From: Edaphochlamys debaryana
Lineage: Eukaryota; Chlorophyta; Chlorophyceae; Chlamydomonadales
Reading direction: 5' to 3'
Assembly (NCBI GenBank): GCA_016858145.1
Contig: JAEHOE010000065.1
Coordinates: 434,001-498,000 of the forward strand
Length of the DNA stretch: 64,000 nucleotides
Shown: piece after piece, positions 1 through 9,435 of the stretch
Layout of the letters: each line of letters opens with the position of its first letter
Numbering within the stretch: position 1 is the stretch's first letter
Position numbers and translations under genes: made by a program
The notes under the pieces: generated by a model
What the model saw: the letters and a program-made list of their open reading frames with translations, nothing else
Told to the model about the DNA's origin: nothing
The model's database searches: none

Positions 1-220
1 TTACGCCACTAAGCCTCGACGCAGCTCCACCGGCTGCGGCGAGCAAGTCTGCTAACGAAATCCCCCGTGGTGCAATTGGGTTCGTGCGGCGCCTACCTGC
101 GTCCGCCGACCCTTCGACTTCCCGCGACTTCTCCATGCATTTCCCGACACGGCCTCCCGGTACCCCTCCCGGTACCCCTCCGGATACCTTCCAGGCACGG
201 TGACATGCCAGTGCCTGACA
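1..220 (-). repeat. 3' LTR of the retrotransposon (partial, cut by window edge)
   Basis: This is the terminal part of the left LTR. On the minus strand it begins TGTCAGGCAC, the usual TG start. It matches 10657-10876 without a difference, and identity runs three bases further (GCT), which may be chance. The remainder of this LTR lies left of the window. Confidence 0.9.
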
Positions 221-375
221 GCTGTCACGACCCAGCGTGTCCTATTGACCCCATGATGTCCCTAGCAAACGGTCCCCCCCCCAGCTCCGGCGGCGACGCT
301 GCCGTGGGCTGGAGCGCGGGTTTAGATAAAGCAAGTGGCAAAGGCTAAAGAATCCCGAAAAGAAAGCTCAAACTC

Positions 376-3300
376 TCACACAATCACGGGCTGAATGCCC
401 TCCGAGCGCAGAAAGCCCAGGCGCCTCGCTCCGGCCGCCATCAGCACGATCCAGACACACGTCACGCATGGCACGACCACCAGTCTGCCTTCCGCAATCC
501 TGGCTCTCAGCCATCTCAGTCGCGCCCCGTCGCTCTCCTGCAGGTACTCCCAGGAGCACCTCGCCACTACCGCCTCTCTCGCCTGCTCGGCTGCCCCGCC
601 CATGTAGGCGTCGATCACCTCGGGCGCGCTCTCCATCCAGATAACCCCCATATCAATCCCGTTCTTCTTTGCTTGCTCCAGCGCATGGTGTTCGCAGACC
701 CTTGGGCCTGCGGCGGTTGGGCCGCGACGCAGTGCGCAGCCCTGCGCGCGCAGCCATGCAGCCGCCTCCGGCGTGGTGCCCCATGGGGCATAGACGGTCA
801 GCGCCAGCCCCACGTCGATTACGTCCGCCAGGGCCTTGCACTCAGCCTCCGTGGCCTGCGGCGCCCCGGCGCCTCCGCTGCGCGCCAGCTCCGCCAACCT
901 TCCCGCCTTGGCGGGATGGTGCTTTCCTGGCATGGCCGCCGCCAGCTTGCCGGCTGCTCCCGCCGAGTCGGTCTGGTTGGCCGCTCCTGCGGTGCTGCCC
1001 GTGGCAGCCGCGGCCTTGGGCTCGCCCGGCTTGAGCAGACGCGGCCTGAGCTGCGTTAGCGTCACCAGTTCGGAGTCGCCCTTGCCGTACTCGATAAGAA
1101 AGTGATGCACGCGCCTGCGCGTGCCAGCGTAGCTTACTATGCCAGTCTCTCGCTTGTTCCTTGCCTTGCGGCCCTTGCCCTGCCGCATCGCCGACGCTCC
1201 TTGGAGCTTCTTCAGGTGGGGTGGCGGCTCAGCCTTGGTCCGCCGCTCCGCCGCCTTGGCGGCGACTTGGCCCACCGTCACACCCTTGCTTGAGCAGCGC
1301 GGGCAGACCCAATTGCCGTCAGGAATCGCCTCGAGCGCGGGGCTCAGGCAGTACGTGTGCCAGCCCGTGCCGCACGCGTCGCACAGCAGCATCCACTCCT
1401 CCGCATCCGGCATGGAGCATACCTCGCAGGCGAGCGTGAGTGGCGGCCTGGCCAGTCTTGGATCGATCTCCGGATCCACGATCGGCATGTGGCATGGGGC
1501 CACGTGCGTGACGTGTGCGGTCACTACTGTGCCGCACTTGCCCTCCAGTACCAGCACGCCTGAGGCCCTGACCTCCGCAACTCGCAGCACCTCGGGGCGC
1601 ACTTGCGGGTCAAGACTTGTCTTGGCTGTCGTGTTGCGGTAATACACATAATCTCCTATCTCAAACTTGCGCAGCTTGGGCTCGAGCCCTCCGCCTCGTA
1701 GGCGGGCGTAACGCAGCATGTCACGATGCTGCGCCACCGTCAGGTTGCCCCCAGCGATGGCCATGTGGCGCCGCATGGCGGCTGCCCTTGAGAGCACGGA
1801 GCGTGCCGCCGCCTCGGGGTCATCCAGGCTCAGCTCCGTCTCAAACCTTGGTTTGACAGCCGGGGGAATCACAGGGTCCACTGCGTGAATCAGAGTGTAC
1901 GGGCAGAGCTTGGTGGCTGCCTGCGTTGAGCAGTTGTAGCCCAACATGATGGCAGGCAGGCGCTCGTCCCAGTCGTTGAGACCGCCTGCCGCTTGGGCGA
2001 GCTTGGTCAGGGCCGACTTGCAGCTCTGAACAGCTCGCTCGCTCAGCCCGTTGGCCTGGGGGTGCTCGGCTGAGGTCTGCCTGTGGTCAATCAGCGCCTC
2101 GGCCAACAGCGCGGCGAACTGCCCCTTCCACTCGCCGCCTTGGTCCGAGCACACCTCGGCACATGCGCCGTAGCGCCCCAGCACGTGATGCGAAAAGGCG
2201 AAGGCCGTGACCGCCGCCTCCTTGCTGGGAATCGGAATCAGAATAACGTACTTGCTGAAGTGTTCCACGCACACCATGCAGTAGCGGTTGCCGTGCACGG
2301 TCTTGTTGAAGGGGCCGCACAGGTCCACGCCCCAGCGGTAGAACAGGCCCCCGATGGGAAGAGGGTTCAGCACGCCGGGCCTGCCGCTAAACTGTGCCCG
2401 CAGCTTGTCGCATGCGGCGCAGTGCTTGACGGCCGTGGCCGTGTCTTCCTTGATGCCGCGCCACCAGTAGCTGTGAAGCAGCAGCGCCAAGGTGCGCCTC
2501 ACGCCCCAGTGCCCTGTCTGCTCGTGCACCCTGCGCACCAGCTCGCCTCGCTCGGCGGGCGGTGGCACTATGCGGGTCTTGCCATCGAGCGACACGGTGT
2601 GCAGCTTGCCCGCAAGCCACCTGTAGCGGTGGGCGCGCTTGCGGATGCGAGCTTGCTCGCCCTCACTCATGCCCGTGGGCATCTGTCCTGTCTTAACGAA
2701 CTCCAAGGTTGCATCATCGTCCCAAATGTCGCCGTACGGCGCTGACGCTGGCGGTGACTCGCTGTCCAGGGCGCCGCTCGCCAGGACGCACAAGGGGCTG
2801 GCGTCCGGGGCCCAGCCGCAAGCGAACGCCGCCGCCACGCCGTCTGACGCGCCTGATGCTGACGCCACCAGCGCGGCTGGCGCTTGCGCCGGAAGTGCCT
2901 GTGGCACATCATCCGCCAACACCCGCGCCATACTTAGCACGCCCGCCAGGCAGGTGACGTCAGCGGCCGCCGCCAGCAGGGCTCGCCGCTCCGCCTCAGG
3001 CAGGCTTGCCGTAACGCCGGGTGAGAAGCCCTTGAGCAGCTCACACTCGTCCGGCGTTGGCGGGGTGAACTTTTGCTTCTCGACATCGTACACTGGGCAT
3101 GCGCTTGTTGCCTCAAGCGCCTCCAGGTTGGCGCCTATCGCGCCCGCCAGGACAGCCCGTGCGGGCTGTCCCTCACTCTCGGAAGGGTAGTACGGCGGCC
3201 GCAGGTTGCGGCGCGCCGCCGCCATCCGTCGGCCTTGGCCGATTGCATCTTGTGCGCTGAAGCGCGCCGGCCTGACTGCCGACGCTATGGTCTCTCGCAG

Positions 3301-6300
3301 GCCGCACGGCTCGGAGAGGTTCGTCCAGAACCGGTACACCTGGTGCACGCCCGAGCCGAAGAGGGCCGAGTCCGCCACCAGCGGGGAACCCCACGCCTCA
3401 TGCAGCCTGCTCTCCGAGTTCCGCTGCTCGACAGGCGGGGTGGGCCCTGACGCAGCCGTGGTGCCGCACAGGAAGGCCACCCTATCGGCGCCCAGCGCCT
3501 GCTGCGCCCCGCCCACCAGCCTCAGCACGGCCTCTTGAGCCGTCGTGTCACCCCGCGCCCAGAACGCCACAACAAGCAGCGGCGCCCCGTCTGGCACTGA
3601 GGCTAGCAGCCTCGGGGTTGTGAGCTTGCTCACATCATCGTTCAACAGCAACAGCGCCTGCCCCGCCGCCGTGGCGGTGAACAGGTCCGGGTGCAGCCGC
3701 GCCAGCTCAGGCAGGCGGGCCAGCACCGCCCCATGTGCGGGTGCTGAGGAGTCAGCGTACACGTAGCGCTGCACAGGCAGCCCCGCCCGCAGACACGCCT
3801 CAAGCCCTGGCGCCAGCCCTCCGTAAAGCTCGGCGACGACCGCGCCTTGGCGCATGGCAGAGTCGTGCCACCGTGCCGCCTGAAGCATGGCGGGCGCAGG
3901 GGTCGGCGGCGCGGTGGTTGGTGCACCATCCTGCCGCAGCCTCCTCTTGCGTGCCGCCCGCCACTCCAGCGCATCATTCCGCAGCTTGCTGCGCTCAGCC
4001 CGGACCTCCTCCACCTCATCCTTCGGCGGGGGAATCCTGGCCTCAAACGCCCAACCGTTCCATCCGTCCAACGCCCCACTTGAGTCAGGCGCGTAGGCGT
4101 CTATGAAGGGCGCGGCCTTAGCCGCGGTAGCAAGCGCCACGTTGAGCACCTCACACGCCGTAGCGCTTGAGTTCACCACTCCAGAGTGGGCCGGCGTGGT
4201 TCCCGCAAACCCGCCTGGCTCATCCTCCTCGTCCAGTCTGGCGCCTGACACGTCCTCCGAGCTTGCTCGGGGGTTGCGTGACAGCCCGTCCGCATTTTGG
4301 TGCTTGGCGCCCGCACGATGCTCAACAACAAAATTATACTCTTGCAACACCAGCGCAAAGCGCGCATACTGCCCCGTGAGGCCCTCAGAACTCATCAAGT
4401 AAAGCAGCGGGCGGTGGTCTGTCACGATCTTGAAGGGAACGTCCGTGCCAATCAGGTGGTGTCGAAACATCTTAACAGCCCACACGACCGCTAACATCTC
4501 CCCCTTGTACGAAGCATAGTTTGCCTCGTGCTTGTTCAGGGAACGACTTATGCACGCGCACATGTACTCTCTCCCGTCTGCCCCCACCTGGCCCAGCACG
4601 GCGGCTATGCCACGGTTAGAGAAATCGGTGTGCAAAACCAACTGACGTGAGTAATCAATGTGCTTCAACACCAAATCAGGTTGCGTGAATATCTCCTTGA
4701 TCTTGCTGTGGGCCGCAGCTTGCTCAGGCCCCCAGCTCCATGGCACCCCGCTCTTGAGCAGGTCATTTAGCGGTGCCACGATAGAGCTCATGTTGGGCAC
4801 GTAACACCTATAGTAATTCACGAAACCCAACTGAGTACGCAGCTCAGACACGTTGCGAGGAGGCTGCAGGGCCTGGATCGCCGCAACCTTGGCATGATGA
4901 GGCGAAATGCCGAAGGGGGAAAGGTTGTGGCCCAGGTACTCGACCACCTCTGCCCCGAAGATGGACTTGTCGGGGTGGGCCCGTAGCCCCACGTCCCGCA
5001 AGCAATCCAGCACCGCCCCAACAACTCTCACGTGCTCCTCTGCAGTCTCCGTCCCGATCACGACGTCATCAATAAAACCGGTGGCCCATCTGTCCAGCCC
5101 AGCTTTAGTCAGCGCCAGGTCGACACGTCGCTGGAAGGCACTGCTACCGTTGCGAACGCCGTACGGCATCCGTTTGTACGCCACCAGACAGTTCCCACAC
5201 CAGAAGGCAGTTTTGCCTATGTCGTCAGGGTGCATAGGGATCTGCAAGAACCCCTGACGCATGTCCAACTTGGAGAAAAACCGGGCCTTGGCCATCTTCT
5301 GAAAGATCTCCTCCGGCCGATGCAGCCCGTACTTGTCTGGCTTGCTCCTGCTGTTTACAGGGCGGTAATCCTGCGCCATCCGAGCGCTCGTCCACAGTCC
5401 TGTCGCCTCGCAGCGCTTGGCTGCTATAACGGGGTTGACCGCCACCTGTGTTGGGCCGGTCCACTCCTCGGCGAGGTTGGAGTTGATCAGCTCGGCGGTT
5501 AGGGTCTCGATCAGCTCGGTTTCTTTCGGACTAAAACGGCGGCGGGGCTGTACAATCGGTTCGTTAGTCGTAAGTTCGATCCGGAAAGGTCCCAGCTCGC
5601 CACAGTAGCCCGGCATCTCGGAAGTGCTATAGGCAAACGCATCCTTGCGCGCCCGCACCGCTGCTTGCAGCGCTTGCATCTGCTCGGGGGTCAAGCCCTT
5701 GGCGTTGCCCCAGATCCAACCTCCCTCCTTGTCCTTCTCGTACCGCTCGTGAGCGGTGGCTGCCATTCGTCCATCAAACGTGAACGTCTCGGCACTGGCC
5801 AGCGCATGCGCCAGGCTGGCGGGAAGCCCCAAGGTGTTGTACGGGCCTTGGCCCGTGTCGACCCCGTAGGCCAGGCTCATGCCCGGCGGAGCAGCGCACA
5901 GCGCCGCGCTGACCATGTTGAGCTGCTGCATTGCCTCCACAGCTGCTGCTCCGTTGAAGGCTGCGCCCGTGGCGCCTGCCCCAGCAGCCAGCGAGAGCAG
6001 GACCAGTGCCGTCAGCATGAAGGTGAGCGATCCCGCCCACGACCGCTTGCGGCCCATCAGCACTGGAGTCTTGTCAGGGCCCTTGCGCTTGCGCTTGCCG
6101 TGCCTCTTGGCCTTGGCCGGCTCGGCCCACTCCTCCTCCGTGCGGTCCATGGACGTTTCCACCACCGCCGCAAGCTTGCGCAGGCTGGTGTCGATGCCCG
6201 TGGCCTTGGCCACTCTGCTCGCCGCCGCCGCCGTGTACCCCAGCGCCACCCCGGCCGTGGCCATGGTGTAGGACTTGAGCTGCTGGAAGTACGAGGCCGT

Positions 6301-9030
6301 GAACTCGAGCTCGAACCCTCCATTGTCGCCCTCGCTTTGCTCGGTCTGGGCTTCGAATCCCCCCCCCAGCTCCGTGAAGCAAGGCGCAGCGGAGCTGGTG
6401 CACAGCGCCGTGGCGCCCAGGCCGTAGCCTGCGGCGAGGGCCTGTCGTACCCCGTGTGCATTGCGCATGGGGATGGTGATGATCTGATTGGGCGCCCGCA
6501 GTACGTCCGGCTTGAAGTGCAGCTGCGGGGTGGGGTACTGCGTGACGAAGTCGCACAGCATGCGCATCTGCTTGTTGCCCGCCAGGAAGTCGAACAGGTG
6601 CGTTGACGGCACCACCAGGGTCTGCGTCAGCGGCATGGTCACCGCGTGCGGTGTGCCCGGCAGCAGCACCAGTTCTAACTCCTCGTGACTCAGCTCGTGA
6701 GCTAGCTTGGACGGTCCGTTGCCCGTGCGTAGCGTAGCCTTTGTACGGCGGACGGGCAGGCCGTGGCGCTGCACCATCTCCTCTGTTATGAGGCTGATGG
6801 AGGCGCTGTGGTCTCGCAGGGAGTCGGGCGCACAGCTTGCCTTGCCGTCGCCGCCGCCCCCGCTGCCGTGGCCTCCGCCGCCTCCCTTGCGGCGGATGAG
6901 GATGGCCCCCGGCTCGTAGTAGAACATGTACGGGTTCTCCTCGAAGTAGGCCTTGGCCTCAGCGTTGCCCTCCAAGAGCTGCTCACGCTCCTGATCAGAC
7001 ATGTTGAAGATGGAGGTGTAGGCCTTGGCCGGGTGGGTGACGCAGTAGGCAGGGCCCGCCTCGTTGCGGTGCACATAGACCTGCGCCCCTCCGCCCCCTG
7101 GCCTCGCCTTGGCGCTGGCCAGCGCGGCGCTGCCCTGCGCCGCGGCGCACTGCAGCTTGCTGAACACCTCCTCCTGAAGTGCGCTCAAGGAGCTGCTCGC
7201 CCCTAGCGACACCGTGCTGTCGAGGTCCAGCACCAGCTGGAGCCGCGCCGTGGGCTCCCCGCTCGGTGCAGCACCCTTGGGTGCGGGTGAGGCGCGTTCC
7301 GGCGGCGCCTCGTAACGCTGCTGCGGAATTGCCGCCACCTGGAAGCCGATGGGCGCAGGCTGCTGCTTGAGCGTGGCCAGCGCGTGCGCCCCCGCCTCCG
7401 TCAGCCCTGCGGCGTGCGCCGCCGCCAGCGCGCACGTCGCCCTGCTGCTTGCGGAAAACTCCTCTGTGTCGGCGGCGTGCACTGCCGCCGCGTGAGCCTC
7501 CGAATCGTACAGCTCCTCATCGTACTCGTCCTCAGCCCCAGCGTCCGCCGCCGTGGCGGCTGCTGCGTGCTGGTTGGCGGTGGTGGTGGCCAAGGCCGCC
7601 AGAGCCTTGCTCACTTGGGCCAGCTGCTCCTGCAGCGACGTGACTGCGGCCGCCTGCTGCGTGCCGCCGCCGCCGCCAGCTCCACCGCCGCCACCGCCCC
7701 CGCCCCGCCGCTTTTTCTCATACTCGGCGAGGTTGCGGTCGAACTTGTCCTTGAGCGGGCCGGGTGGCGGCGCGTAGTTGCGCGGGGCGAACTCGGGGTT
7801 CTGGATGAAGCAGATCCTCCCGTGCCAGCGCCCGCACTCGTCGCACTTGTTGACGCCAGCGGGGCGGCTTGCCGTGCCTCCGCCGGCCCTGTTGCCGCCT
7901 CCGCCGCTGCTGCCGCCAGCGCCTTGGCGCTTCTGCTGCTCCGCCTGCCACTTGGTTGCGGGCGGCGGGGCCTGCGCAGAGACCAGCGCTGCTTGCAGCT
8001 GCTCAATCTGCTTGACCAGCGCGGACACGCTCTCTGCCGCGCCGGTCACGAGCGCAGGCCTGCCAGACTTGATCTGCCTGCACCTCTCCGTGGGGTGCGA
8101 GCTGTTGGCACCGTGCACCGTGCAGAAGAACCTGCCCTGCTTGGCGGGGGCCGCTGGTTGCGCCGCGGCGGGCGCCTTGGCGCCGCCTGCGGGCTTGCCC
8201 GCCTTGGACCCTCCCGCGGCGCCCTCCTCCGTCGCCGCCGCCGCTTGGGCAAACCTCAAGTTATCCCAGTAGTTGTTGGCGTCAACCGCCATCTCGTCCA
8301 GCTTGCCGTACCAGTCCGTTTCCGGCACCCGCCGCCAGATCGGTCCCAGGTCGTTGCGGACTTCGGGAATCAGGCGGTTGAAGTAGTTGCGGGCGAACGT
8401 GGTCTTGCCGATGTCCAGGTACGGCTCGTACCTTCGCGCTTGCGCGAGGTAGCTTGACGGCGACATCTCCATGGTCTGCTTCAGCTTCTCATATGCCAGC
8501 CGGTAGTTGGCTTTCCGCTCCGGCTCGAAATGCGTTCGTACCGCATCACAGTAGTACTCCCACAGCGCCTTGCCATGCAGGTTGGCGGCTGCGTTGCCCG
8601 GCTTGGCCTGCAGCCATGCAGTGGCCTTGGCCACGAGCGTGCTCTTGCGCGAGTTGTGCCAGTGCTCAAACTCGCTCTCGGAGATGGGGATCTTGTCCAG
8701 CATGTACTCGACCTCGGCCACCGGGATTTTGTCTAGGTCCCAGTTGCCCTGCCTTCTGACCTTAGTCAGCTCACGGTCTCCGTACGACGTGAAGTCTGGT
8801 ACGGAGGAGAAACGGAACGGCTCCATGCGCTGCCGCCTCCGTTCCTCATCAGAGGAGCGAGACGGATAGTCGTCGTCCATCTCGTCCCACCCGCTGGTTG
8901 CTGCAGGCCGTGGCCTGACCGGTGCCTGCTGCCGCTGGCCTTGACCTGGTTGTGGCGGCGCTGGCACCTGGGGGACGGTGACGAGGGCAGCAGCTCCGGC
9001 AGCAAGCGCGTTTAGTGCAGGCTGCAACAC
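376..9030 (-). CDS. Gag-Pol polyprotein with methyltransferase-like domain and PHD finger
   Basis: Intact 2884-aa polyprotein. Approximate residues: Gag capsid-like 75-250; CX2HX5HX4C motif near 300; zinc knuckle CDECGRWHGRIC near 394; retropepsin-like segment with DHSAS at D740 in place of DSGA; hydrophobic segment 998-1023; reverse transcriptase 1185-1385 with FIDD at 1319; RNase H 1460-1590 with TDFSNRG, TDHRPL and NADGLSR; C5-methyltransferase-like domain 1728-2010; integrase zinc-binding HH-CC 2160-2210 and DDE core (GVDLCGP, SDQGGEW, GLSERAVQ) 2230-2345; C4HC3 PHD finger 2532-2582; Tudor-like stretch 2617-2665; unrecognised C-terminus. The first Met is at 9030, but the leader is Ala/Gln-rich and an upstream start is possible. 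In the methyltransferase-like part the PCQ position reads WAR, so catalysis is unlikely. Assignments of Gag, RT, RNase H, integrase and PHD are firm; protease and methyltransferase are by fold-motif resemblance. Confidence 0.93.
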   Translation of the reverse strand: MLQPALNALAAGAAALVTVPQVPAPPQPGQGQRQQAPVRPRPAATSGWDEMDDDYPSRSSDEERRRQRMEPFRFSSVPDFTSYGDRELTKVRRQGNWDLDKIPVAEVEYMLDKIPISESEFEHWHNSRKSTLVAKATAWLQAKPGNAAANLHGKALWEYYCDAVRTHFEPERKANYRLAYEKLKQTMEMSPSSYLAQARRYEPYLDIGKTTFARNYFNRLIPEVRNDLGPIWRRVPETDWYGKLDEMAVDANNYWDNLRFAQAAAATEEGAAGGSKAGKPAGGAKAPAAAQPAAPAKQGRFFCTVHGANSSHPTERCRQIKSGRPALVTGAAESVSALVKQIEQLQAALVSAQAPPPATKWQAEQQKRQGAGGSSGGGGNRAGGGTASRPAGVNKCDECGRWHGRICFIQNPEFAPRNYAPPPGPLKDKFDRNLAEYEKKRRGGGGGGGGAGGGGGTQQAAAVTSLQEQLAQVSKALAALATTTANQHAAAATAADAGAEDEYDEELYDSEAHAAAVHAADTEEFSASSRATCALAAAHAAGLTEAGAHALATLKQQPAPIGFQVAAIPQQRYEAPPERASPAPKGAAPSGEPTARLQLVLDLDSTVSLGASSSLSALQEEVFSKLQCAAAQGSAALASAKARPGGGGAQVYVHRNEAGPAYCVTHPAKAYTSIFNMSDQEREQLLEGNAEAKAYFEENPYMFYYEPGAILIRRKGGGGGHGSGGGGDGKASCAPDSLRDHSASISLITEEMVQRHGLPVRRTKATLRTGNGPSKLAHELSHEELELVLLPGTPHAVTMPLTQTLVVPSTHLFDFLAGNKQMRMLCDFVTQYPTPQLHFKPDVLRAPNQIITIPMRNAHGVRQALAAGYGLGATALCTSSAAPCFTELGGGFEAQTEQSEGDNGGFELEFTASYFQQLKSYTMATAGVALGYTAAAASRVAKATGIDTSLRKLAAVVETSMDRTEEEWAEPAKAKRHGKRKRKGPDKTPVLMGRKRSWAGSLTFMLTALVLLSLAAGAGATGAAFNGAAAVEAMQQLNMVSAALCAAPPGMSLAYGVDTGQGPYNTLGLPASLAHALASAETFTFDGRMAATAHERYEKDKEGGWIWGNAKGLTPEQMQALQAAVRARKDAFAYSTSEMPGYCGELGPFRIELTTNEPIVQPRRRFSPKETELIETLTAELINSNLAEEWTGPTQVAVNPVIAAKRCEATGLWTSARMAQDYRPVNSRSKPDKYGLHRPEEIFQKMAKARFFSKLDMRQGFLQIPMHPDDIGKTAFWCGNCLVAYKRMPYGVRNGSSAFQRRVDLALTKAGLDRWATGFIDDVVIGTETAEEHVRVVGAVLDCLRDVGLRAHPDKSIFGAEVVEYLGHNLSPFGISPHHAKVAAIQALQPPRNVSELRTQLGFVNYYRCYVPNMSSIVAPLNDLLKSGVPWSWGPEQAAAHSKIKEIFTQPDLVLKHIDYSRQLVLHTDFSNRGIAAVLGQVGADGREYMCACISRSLNKHEANYASYKGEMLAVVWAVKMFRHHLIGTDVPFKIVTDHRPLLYLMSSEGLTGQYARFALVLQEYNFVVEHRAGAKHQNADGLSRNPRASSEDVSGARLDEEDEPGGFAGTTPAHSGVVNSSATACEVLNVALATAAKAAPFIDAYAPDSSGALDGWNGWAFEARIPPPKDEVEEVRAERSKLRNDALEWRAARKRRLRQDGAPTTAPPTPAPAMLQAARWHDSAMRQGAVVAELYGGLAPGLEACLRAGLPVQRYVYADSSAPAHGAVLARLPELARLHPDLFTATAAGQALLLLNDDVSKLTTPRLLASVPDGAPLLVVAFWARGDTTAQEAVLRLVGGAQQALGADRVAFLCGTTAASGPTPPVEQRNSESRLHEAWGSPLVADSALFGSGVHQVYRFWTNLSEPCGLRETIASAVRPARFSAQDAIGQGRRMAAARRNLRPPYYPSESEGQPARAVLAGAIGANLEALEATSACPVYDVEKQKFTPPTPDECELLKGFSPGVTASLPEAERRALLAAAADVTCLAGVLSMARVLADDVPQALPAQAPAALVASASGASDGVAAAFACGWAPDASPLCVLASGALDSESPPASAPYGDIWDDDATLEFVKTGQMPTGMSEGEQARIRKRAHRYRWLAGKLHTVSLDGKTRIVPPPAERGELVRRVHEQTGHWGVRRTLALLLHSYWWRGIKEDTATAVKHCAACDKLRAQFSGRPGVLNPLPIGGLFYRWGVDLCGPFNKTVHGNRYCMVCVEHFSKYVILIPIPSKEAAVTAFAFSHHVLGRYGACAEVCSDQGGEWKGQFAALLAEALIDHRQTSAEHPQANGLSERAVQSCKSALTKLAQAAGGLNDWDERLPAIMLGYNCSTQAATKLCPYTLIHAVDPVIPPAVKPRFETELSLDDPEAAARSVLSRAAAMRRHMAIAGGNLTVAQHRDMLRYARLRGGGLEPKLRKFEIGDYVYYRNTTAKTSLDPQVRPEVLRVAEVRASGVLVLEGKCGTVVTAHVTHVAPCHMPIVDPEIDPRLARPPLTLACEVCSMPDAEEWMLLCDACGTGWHTYCLSPALEAIPDGNWVCPRCSSKGVTVGQVAAKAAERRTKAEPPPHLKKLQGASAMRQGKGRKARNKRETGIVSYAGTRRRVHHFLIEYGKGDSELVTLTQLRPRLLKPGEPKAAAATGSTAGAANQTDSAGAAGKLAAAMPGKHHPAKAGRLAELARSGGAGAPQATEAECKALADVIDVGLALTVYAPWGTTPEAAAWLRAQGCALRRGPTAAGPRVCEHHALEQAKKNGIDMGVIWMESAPEVIDAYMGGAAEQAREAVVARCSWEYLQESDGARLRWLRARIAEGRLVVVPCVTCVWIVLMAAGARRLGFLRSEGIQPVIV

Positions 9031-9420
9031 GAACTGCTCCGTCTCCCCACTGTCTTCTGCCTCGGCCTCGCCGTGCCCTTGGTCAAGGGCCTGCCCCTCT
9101 CCGCTTCCCTCTGCTGCTGCCGCTGCGCCGCGCGCCTCCCGCTGCAGCAGTTGCTCGTGAAGCCCGGCTAGCTGCTTGTTCAGCCCGTCTATGGACGAAA
9201 CCTCCTCACCGATCCCCTCTCTGTCTGCTGCACCCGGCTGTTGGACTGGCGCCGGGCGAAAGCTAGCACCCGACCGGGTCTGTCCGGCCCTGTGCTGACT
9301 GCCCTGAATGGACCCCTCCTTAGATCCCGTTGGCTGCAGACCCTCGACCCCCCCTGACCCACGCTGCGACGTTGAGCGCTGAGGATGAGGCGTCGGAAGA
9401 GGCGTCAGGAACGGGAGAGG
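9031..9420 (-). other. Retrotransposon leader upstream of the first Gag Met
   Basis: This stretch between the candidate primer-binding site and the first Met of Gag is GC-rich. I see no separate gene in it. It may hold the 5' untranslated leader or a short N-terminal extension of Gag from a non-AUG start. Confidence 0.5.
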
Positions 9421-9434
9421 CTCGATTGGATCCA
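9421..9434 (-). promoter_or_regulatory. Candidate primer-binding site
   Basis: On the minus strand the sequence TGGATCCAATCGAG follows the presumed LTR end (TCCCA) after one base. A TGG start one or two bases behind the 5' LTR is the usual layout for a tRNA-primed element. I cannot name the tRNA, so this also rests on the inferred LTR edge. Confidence 0.45.
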
Positions 9435-9435
9435 G

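Noticed and set aside
5665..8457. Long plus-strand frames opposite the retrotransposon polyprotein
   Set aside because: They are Arg/Pro/His-rich shadows of the Gag-Pol frame, which has recognisable domains.
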